From Planctomycetota bacterium (GTDB lineage Bacteria > Planctomycetota > UBA1135 > GCA-002686595): DNA of 64,000 nucleotides. The stretch covers positions 62,001 to 126,000 of the forward strand of contig JAKLKU010000008.1 in NCBI GenBank assembly GCA_023150475.1, given 5' to 3'. This document shows, in pieces, positions 59,355 to 64,000 of the stretch (its first letter is position 1; each line of letters starts with the position of its first letter). A program made the position numbers and the translations under genes. The notes under the pieces were generated by a model. It saw nothing but the letters and a program-made list of their open reading frames with translations, was not told the DNA's origin and searched no databases.

Positions 59355-60110
59355 ATGTCGGACGAGTCGCAGGCGAGGAACCCGCACGAACTCGAAGCCG
59401 AGCTGCGAGAGAAGGGCTTCGAGGACGAGCGCGTGCTCGCGGCGTTGCGCGCCGTGCCGCGGCAGCGTTTCCTGCCCGCGGAGTTCGCCGTTCGCGCGTG
59501 GCGCGACGAAGCGTTGCCGTTGCCCCACGGGCAGTCGATTTCGCAGCCGTACGTCGTCGCGACGATGTGCGCGGCGCTCGCGCTCGGCGAGCGAACGGCG
59601 CCGACGAAGGTGCTCGAGGTCGGCACGGGGTGGGGCTACCAGGCCGCGGTGCTGTCGAAGCTCGCGAACACGGTGATCACGATCGAGCGCGTACCCGAGC
59701 TCGCGCACGAGGCTCGGCGCAAGCTCGCGGAGCTCGGCGTCGAGAACGTGCGCGTCGTCGTCGGCGACGGTTCGCGCGGCCATCCGACCGAGGCTCCGTA
59801 CGACGGCATCGTCGTCGCTGCGGCGGCGGAGCGCGTGCCCGACGCGCTCGTCGGCCAGCTCGCGCCCGGCGCGCGCCTGGTGTTGCCGCTCGGAGGGCGC
59901 GACCAGCGCCTCGTGGTGCTCGAACGCACGCCGTCGGGGCTCGCGCGTCGCGAGCTCTACCCCGTGCGTTTCGTGCCGCTGGTCCACGAACGCGATCCGG
60001 CCGGCGAGGCGGGGAGCGCAGTGCGATCGGCGCGGCCGAGCAACCGGTCGTTCGACGCGGACGCCGAACGAACCACCGGGCCACGCGACGGATCTGGGCC
60101 CGCGGATTGA
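59355..60110 (+). CDS. pcm: Protein-L-isoaspartate O-methyltransferase
   Basis: A 251-residue repair methyltransferase that methylates L-isoaspartyl residues of aged proteins using SAM. The family blocks are all there: VLAALRAVPRQRFLPAEFA, ALPLPHGQSISQPYVVATMC, the SAM motif VLEVGTGWGYQAAVLSKLA, and YDGIVVAAAAERVPDALVGQ followed by LAPGARLVLPLGG. The last 35 residues (after VPLVHE) are a low-complexity extension not found in most Pcm proteins. Divergent from the nitroreductase-methyltransferase gene. Confidence 0.95.
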   Translation: MSDESQARNPHELEAELREKGFEDERVLAALRAVPRQRFLPAEFAVRAWRDEALPLPHGQSISQPYVVATMCAALALGERTAPTKVLEVGTGWGYQAAVLSKLANTVITIERVPELAHEARRKLAELGVENVRVVVGDGSRGHPTEAPYDGIVVAAAAERVPDALVGQLAPGARLVLPLGGRDQRLVVLERTPSGLARRELYPVRFVPLVHERDPAGEAGSAVRSARPSNRSFDADAERTTGPRDGSGPAD

Positions 60111-60204
60111 ACGCGATCGACGCGCGCCGGCGCGGACCGGCGAGGCGAACGAAGCTCCGAGGCAAACGCCGTTTCGCGGAGCACCGGCTTCGACGTCGGC
60201 TCTC

Positions 60205-60291
60205 GTGGCGCAGCCAGGCCAGGTGGCGCAGCCAGGCCAGGTGGCGCAGCCAGGCCAGGTGGCGCAGCCAGGCCAGGTGGCGCAGGCCGGC
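60205..60291. repeat. 18-bp tandem repeat, 4 full units plus a partial, intergenic
   Basis: Four identical copies of GTGGCGCAGCCAGGCCAG (60205-60276) and a truncated fifth. It lies in the 257-bp spacer between pcm and the convergent BNR lipoprotein gene; no other feature is seen in that spacer. Identity of the units indicates recent expansion. Confidence 0.95.
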
Positions 60292-60367
60292 TACGCGACG
60301 CCGGCTGGGCTCGGGTCGCTGCGCCCGGGTTCGTGGCCGCGCCGCGGCATCACGGCCGCGCCGGACG

Positions 60368-63187
60368 TCAGCGCGTCTCGATGTCGTCGGCGACTTCGAC
60401 CGTGAACTTCGCGCTCGCCGAGTGCGGGCCGTACTTCACGGTGACGACGTACTCGCCTGCGGCGACGAACCTCGCGCCGAGGCCGCCGTAGTCGGTGACG
60501 AAGTCCTTGGTCGGCTTGAGGTCCCACCGCACTCGGTGGAGTCCAGGCGTGCCCGGCTCGGTGAGCTTGGCGAGCGGCATGCCACCCGCGTTCGTGATCG
60601 AGAGCTCGAGCGCGTCGCCCGTCCACGCGCCGACCCAGAGGTCGAAGTACGCGCCGAGCGGCGGGTTCGCGCCGCGGAACTCGGCGACGCCCGCCCAATC
60701 GGCCCAACCGTCGAGTTCGCCGCGCGCGAGCGCCGGGCGCGGCGGGAAGAGCGCGAGAGGTTTCGCGCGCGTCTCCGCGTCGAGCGCGGCGAGCGGCGCG
60801 ACGTCGTCGACGATCCACAGACTGCGTCCGTGCGTGCCGATCACGAGGTCGTGCGTCCGCGGATGCAGCGCGAGGTCGTCGACCGCGCACGTCGGCAGTC
60901 CGCCGAATGCGAACCACGAAGCTCCGCGGTCGAGCGACGCCGACACGCCGAACTCCGAGCCGACGAACAGCACGTTCGGGTGGGTCGGATGCTCACGCAG
61001 CACGCGCAACGGAGCGTCCGCGCGCAGGTTCGACACGACGCTCGTCCACGTCCGACCGCGGTCCGCCGTGCGCCACGCGAGCGGCGCGTAGTTGCCGCTG
61101 CGGAACGCGGAGACGACCAAGTACGCGACGTTCGCATCGTGGTGGCTCGGCTCGATGCGCGTGATCCACTGGCCCCGCGCGGCATCCGGCAGGTGCTCGG
61201 TGAGCTCGGTCCAGCGCTCGCCTTCGTCCTCGGTGAGCCAGAGTTTGCCGTCGTCGGTGCCCGCCCACAGCAAGCCCGCGGCGAGCGGTGACTCCGCGAA
61301 CGCGTAGACGACGCCGTAGGTCTCCGCGCCGCTGCCGATCGTCAGCACGCGCTCGCTCGCGCCGTGCGAGAGATCGGGACTGATGACGCGCCAGTGCTCG
61401 GCGCGTTCGGTGAGCGCGAAGACCCGGTTGCCCGCGAGGTACAGCTTGCGCGGGTCGTGGCGACTCGCGACGAACGGCGAGTTCCAGTGGAAGCGATACG
61501 CGACTTCGCCTTCCGAAGGTTTTGGCCGCAGGTTCTCGAGCGCTCCGGTGCGCACGTTGATGCGGTGGATCTCGCCCGACTGCGACTCCGCGTAGAGCAC
61601 GTCGCGATCGTCGGGATCGAAGTTGCAGTAGAAACCGTCGCCGCCGTTCAGGTTGGTCCAGTCGCCGTTCGTGACGCCGTCCTTGGTGAACGTGCGGCTC
61701 GGTCCGACCCAGTTGACGTTGTCCTGCAAGCCACCGGCGATGCGATAGGGGACGCCGTCGTCGAGCGTGATCCGATAGAACTCGCCCATCGCGGCGTTGG
61801 CGTGGTGTCGCCACGTCTCGCCGTGGTTCCAGCTCTCGTAGAGTCCGCCGTCGGTGCCGAGCAGGAGTCTCGCGGGATTGCGCGGATCGATCGCGAGCGC
61901 GTGGCAGTCGGGGTGGATCTTGCCGAAGCGGTCCTCGCGGAACGTCACGCCCGCGTCTTCGGAGACGTGCAGCGCGTAGCCGAGCACGTAGACGCGGTTC
62001 GCATCGACCGGGTCGACGCGGATCTGGCTGAAATAGAACGGCCTCGGGTTCAGCGCGTTCTTGCGGACCCACGTCGCACCACCGTCGTCGGAGCGGAACA
62101 CGCCGCCGCGGCGCGAGCGCACGTCGTCGATGTCGCTCTTGCCGCCTTCATCGGACTGGACGATCGCGTAGAGGATCCGCGGGTCCGCGGCGTGGAGCGC
62201 GAGGCCGATGCGGCCCGTCGCGCCGGGGAGACCTCCGCCGAGCTTCGTCCAGTGCGCGCCGCCGTCGGTCGACTTGAAGATGCCGCCGACGTCCCCGCCG
62301 GTCAGATCGCGGCCGTACGTGAACGACCACGGCGTGCGCCGGCGCGCGTAGAGCGTCGCGTAGAGCGTGTCGGGCTCGCGCGGATCGAGCACGACGTCGC
62401 CGCAACCGGTGTTGACGTTCGCCGGCGCCGGCGCCGCGAGCACCACGTTCCACGTCTTGCCGCCGTCGGTGGTCTTGAAGAGCCCGCGCTCGCCGCCGTC
62501 GTTCCAGAGATCTCCGAGCGCCGCGACGTACGCGACCATCGGATCGCGAGGGTGCGCGACGATGCGCGCGATCGACTTCGACTGCGACAGTCCGACGTGC
62601 TCGAAGGTCGCGCCACCGTCGAGCGAGCGATAGACGCCGTCACCCCAGCCCGAACTGTTGCGGTCGTTGGGCTCGCCGCTGCCGACCCAGACCACCTGCG
62701 GATCGGCGGGGGAGATCGTCACGGCGCCCATCGACGAGACGGCGGCTGCGTCGAGTGCACCGCGGAACGTCGTGCCGCCGTCGGTCGTGCAGAGCAATCC
62801 GCCGCGCCCGTAGGCGACGAGGAACTTCGCCGGATCGTGCGTCGCGAGCGCGATGTCCGAGACGCGGCCGCCCATGATCGCCGGGCCGATCGACCGCGCC
62901 GCGAGCGTCCGCACGAAGCGTTCGTCGAATTGGCCGTTCGCGGGCGACGCGGACGCTTTCGCCGGGTCGGTCGGCGCTGCGGCGTTGGATTCCGAGTCAC
63001 CAGACTGCGAGCCGCCGGAACGCGAGCCGCCGGAACGCGAGTTGGCTGGCTCCGTGACGGAGCGAACACCTTCGTGCGACGCTCGGGGCGCCGCGGGCCG
63101 TTCGTGCGCGGCCGGCCCCGAACATGCGGAAAGGATTGCTGCGCCGATCCAAACGACGAGCCCATGCGTTCGCGCTCGAGTGTGCAT
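60368..63187 (-). CDS. Sortilin/VPS10-like BNR-repeat lipoprotein
   Basis: A 939-residue protein with a lipobox (LSAC, Cys at residue 22) and a Ser/Gly-rich linker with a 15-bp DNA repeat, so the body is exposed at the cell surface. It is made of BNR/Asp-box propeller repeats, for example LLCTTDGGTTFRGAL, GVYRSLDGGATFEHVG, GLFKTTDGGKTWNVVL, GVFRSDDGGATWVRKN and RTADRGRTWTSVVSN, arranged as in large sortilin-like glycosyl-hydrolase-annotated proteins. The final 100 residues form a beta domain after the propeller. The catalytic role, if any, is unknown. A TAGACT hexamer 8 nt upstream of the ATG predicts a leaderless mRNA. Confidence 0.87.
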   Translation of the reverse strand: MHTRARTHGLVVWIGAAILSACSGPAAHERPAAPRASHEGVRSVTEPANSRSGGSRSGGSQSGDSESNAAAPTDPAKASASPANGQFDERFVRTLAARSIGPAIMGGRVSDIALATHDPAKFLVAYGRGGLLCTTDGGTTFRGALDAAAVSSMGAVTISPADPQVVWVGSGEPNDRNSSGWGDGVYRSLDGGATFEHVGLSQSKSIARIVAHPRDPMVAYVAALGDLWNDGGERGLFKTTDGGKTWNVVLAAPAPANVNTGCGDVVLDPREPDTLYATLYARRRTPWSFTYGRDLTGGDVGGIFKSTDGGAHWTKLGGGLPGATGRIGLALHAADPRILYAIVQSDEGGKSDIDDVRSRRGGVFRSDDGGATWVRKNALNPRPFYFSQIRVDPVDANRVYVLGYALHVSEDAGVTFREDRFGKIHPDCHALAIDPRNPARLLLGTDGGLYESWNHGETWRHHANAAMGEFYRITLDDGVPYRIAGGLQDNVNWVGPSRTFTKDGVTNGDWTNLNGGDGFYCNFDPDDRDVLYAESQSGEIHRINVRTGALENLRPKPSEGEVAYRFHWNSPFVASRHDPRKLYLAGNRVFALTERAEHWRVISPDLSHGASERVLTIGSGAETYGVVYAFAESPLAAGLLWAGTDDGKLWLTEDEGERWTELTEHLPDAARGQWITRIEPSHHDANVAYLVVSAFRSGNYAPLAWRTADRGRTWTSVVSNLRADAPLRVLREHPTHPNVLFVGSEFGVSASLDRGASWFAFGGLPTCAVDDLALHPRTHDLVIGTHGRSLWIVDDVAPLAALDAETRAKPLALFPPRPALARGELDGWADWAGVAEFRGANPPLGAYFDLWVGAWTGDALELSITNAGGMPLAKLTEPGTPGLHRVRWDLKPTKDFVTDYGGLGARFVAAGEYVVTVKYGPHSASAKFTVEVADDIETR
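63001..63045 (-). repeat. 15-bp repeat in the lipoprotein linker
   Basis: Two identical GCGAGCCGCCGGAAC units (plus-strand reading) with a diverged third. On the minus strand they code for the Ser-Arg-Ser-Gly-Gly repeats of the linker after the lipobox. Confidence 0.7.
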
Positions 63188-63195
63188 GGGCGCGG

Positions 63196-63201
63196 AGTCT
63201 A
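63196..63201 (-). promoter_or_regulatory. Candidate -10 element for the BNR lipoprotein gene
   Basis: TAGACT on the minus strand ends 8 nt before the ATG at 63187, followed by CCGCG as at pdxA and the hybrid kinase. No -35 match. Confidence 0.4.
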
Positions 63202-63290
63202 GCGGCGGGCGCGACCTCGGCCCGGGCGTGCCGCGTTCGAGTTCCTTTGCGCGCTCCTATGCGGCCGAACCGAATTCCAACATCCGCCGG

Positions 63291-63319
63291 TTGACTCGGA
63301 CCAAGTTTAGACATAGTCT
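63291..63319 (+). promoter_or_regulatory. Sigma-70-type promoter of the PerR-like gene
   Basis: TTGACT (63291-63296), a 17-bp spacer and TAGTCT (63314-63319). The -10 ends 7 nt before the GTG start codon, so transcription should begin at or next to the start codon. Confidence 0.75.
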
Positions 63320-63321
63320 AA
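63307..63321. promoter_or_regulatory. PerR/Fur-family operator overlapping the -10
   Basis: TTAGACATAGTCTAA, a 6-3-6 perfect palindrome in the style of PerR boxes. Binding here would block RNA polymerase, giving autorepression. Confidence 0.75.
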
Positions 63322-63326
63322 TCTCA

Positions 63327-63740
63327 GTGAAGCACGATATCGCACACCTCCTGCGCTCCCACGGCATCCAACCGTCGGCCCAGCGCGTCGCGATCGCCTC
63401 GTACGTGCTCGAGACCGACGAGCACCCTTCGGCGGACCAAGTGTTCGCCCGCGTGACGCCGTCGTTCCCGATGGTGTCGCGGGCGACGGTCTACAACACG
63501 CTCAACACGTTGGTGGAGAAGGGGCTCTTGCGCCAGCACGTGCTCGCCGAAGGGCGAGTCGTGTTCGATCCGTTCGTCGAGCCGCACCACCACTTGATCG
63601 ACGAGGACACGGGCCGCATCCACGACGTGCCTTGGGATGCGATCAAAGTGTCGAAGGTCGACTCCCTCGAAGGCTTCGACGTCGCGGAGTACCAGGTCGT
63701 CCTGCGCGGGCGACGCCGCGGATCCAAGCGCCGCGCCTGA
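63327..63740 (+). CDS. perR: PerR-like Fur family peroxide regulator without structural zinc cysteines
   Basis: A 137-residue Fur-family repressor from GTG 63327. The DNA-binding domain (LLRSHGIQPSAQRVAIASYV; SRATVYNTLNTLVEKGLL) is typical. The five regulatory-metal ligands of Bacillus PerR (His37, Asp85, His91, His93, Asp104) are all matched with a constant offset of four: His33, Asp81, His87, His89 and Asp100. The four cysteines of the structural zinc site are absent. Such zinc-less PerR proteins are known, for example in Leptospira. The promoter overlaps a palindrome that is repeated before the downstream AhpC gene, so autoregulation and control of AhpC are likely. The symbol reflects this assignment; Fur itself is less likely. 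Confidence 0.87.
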   Translation: MKHDIAHLLRSHGIQPSAQRVAIASYVLETDEHPSADQVFARVTPSFPMVSRATVYNTLNTLVEKGLLRQHVLAEGRVVFDPFVEPHHHLIDEDTGRIHDVPWDAIKVSKVDSLEGFDVAEYQVVLRGRRRGSKRRA

Positions 63741-63787
63741 CCCGTGGGGATCGATCGCTCGATTCCGAGTCGGCGCGTCGCACGCAC

Positions 63788-63816
63788 TTGATTTAGACAT
63801 CATCTAACTTTAGAAA
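63788..63816 (+). promoter_or_regulatory. Promoter and PerR box of the peroxiredoxin gene
   Basis: TTGATT (63788-63793), 17 bp, TAGAAA (63811-63816). A palindrome TTAGACATCATCTAA at 63793-63807 fills the spacer and shares eleven of fifteen positions or more with the operator of the PerR-like gene. It predicts repression by that regulator and induction by peroxide. Confidence 0.75.
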
Positions 63817-63841
63817 TCATCCACAAACAAGGAGTTCCGCC

Positions 63842-64000
63842 ATGCTGACCGTTGGTGACCGTCTGCCGTCCTTCGCCCTGCAATCCGTCGTCTCGCTCGA
63901 GGTGAACGAGGAGTTCGCGGTGCTCACCGAGAAGAGCCACCCCGGCAAGTGGCTCGTGCTGTTCCTCTGGCCGATGGACTTCACGTTCGTCTGTCCGACC
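63842..64000 (+). CDS. ahpC: AhpC/Prx-type peroxiredoxin, 3' end outside the window
   Basis: The first 53 residues of a peroxiredoxin that reduces hydrogen peroxide and organic hydroperoxides. The N-terminus MLTVGDRLPSFALQS and the block HPGKWLVLFLWPMDFTFVCPT are typical of the AhpC branch related to mycobacterial AhpC; the peroxidatic cysteine is residue 51. AAGGAG at 63829-63834, 7 nt before ATG 63842, is a canonical ribosome binding site. It follows the PerR-like gene by about 100 bp and has a matching operator in its promoter. The partner reductase is not visible. Confidence 0.92.
   Translation, partial: MLTVGDRLPSFALQSVVSLEVNEEFAVLTEKSHPGKWLVLFLWPMDFTFVCPT

Noticed and set aside
60205..60405. 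Small open frame coding for Gln-Pro-Gly-rich repeats
   Set aside because: It arises from the 18-bp repeat and continues into unrelated sequence; no ribosome binding site.

Overview
The window is uniformly very GC-rich (roughly 70% by eye) and densely coded on both strands. Gene content points to a planctomycete-like bacterium: ECF sigma factors next to a Ser/Thr kinase or a zinc-finger anti-sigma protein, ASPIC/UnbV-type FG-GAP proteins, several membrane-anchored sulfatase-fold proteins, HEAT/VWA and TPR proteins, and a small zinc-ribbon protein. The phylum call is an inference from family content only. No rRNA, tRNA, insertion sequence, prophage or CRISPR array was recognised. I annotate 48 protein genes, two of them cut by the window edges.

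Layout. 1-5.4 kb (minus strand): a partial anchored protein, an aldehyde dehydrogenase, a calcium-loop membrane protein, then S41 protease, TetR regulator, a small membrane protein and FabI. 5.9-10.0 kb: an ECF sigma factor, a Ser/Thr kinase fused to an NfeD-like membrane/OB module, and a flotillin. 10.4-15.1 kb: a sigma-region-4-like protein, an unknown protein and a degenerate NtrC-type AAA+ regulator. 15.2-23.2 kb: a GT-C glycosyltransferase, queA, thiE, an FG-GAP/UnbV protein with a TPR partner, a zinc-ribbon protein and queG. 23.4-26.2 kb: ECF sigma, zf-HC2/TPR anti-sigma candidate and a secreted protein, closed by the clearest intrinsic terminator in the window. 26.3-29.0 kb: a FliK-like/FlhB-like pair and pdxA. 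29.1-38.6 kb: a B12-radical SAM enzyme, two sulfatase-fold proteins, a GT-C membrane protein, a 20-unit octanucleotide array and an arylsulfotransferase-like lipoprotein. 38.7-42.2 kb: hisS, two Hsp20 genes and a divergent CbpA-type DnaJ. 42.3-54.4 kb: a hybrid histidine kinase, an S9 peptidase, a GH78 rhamnosidase, an M18 aminopeptidase and a third sulfatase-fold protein. 54.4-64 kb: exported beta-carbonic anhydrase, MGMT, HEAT/VWA protein, nitroreductase-methyltransferase fusion, Pcm, a sortilin-like BNR lipoprotein, and a PerR-AhpC oxidative stress pair with two matching operator palindromes.

Three window-wide signals stand out. First, many genes have a TAGACT-like hexamer 6-10 nt before the start codon, which predicts leaderless transcripts; genes with good Shine-Dalgarno sites are mostly operon-internal or have longer leaders. 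Second, short tandem repeats (8-18 bp units) occur repeatedly, in linkers, a hydrophobic segment, a gene 3' end and intergenic spacers. Third, all three sulfatase-fold proteins carry threonine where true sulfatases have the formylglycine Cys/Ser.

The best candidates for something undescribed are the sigma/kinase-NfeD/flotillin operon (5.9-10.0 kb) and the three-gene regulatory cluster with the degenerate AAA+ protein (10.4-15.1 kb).
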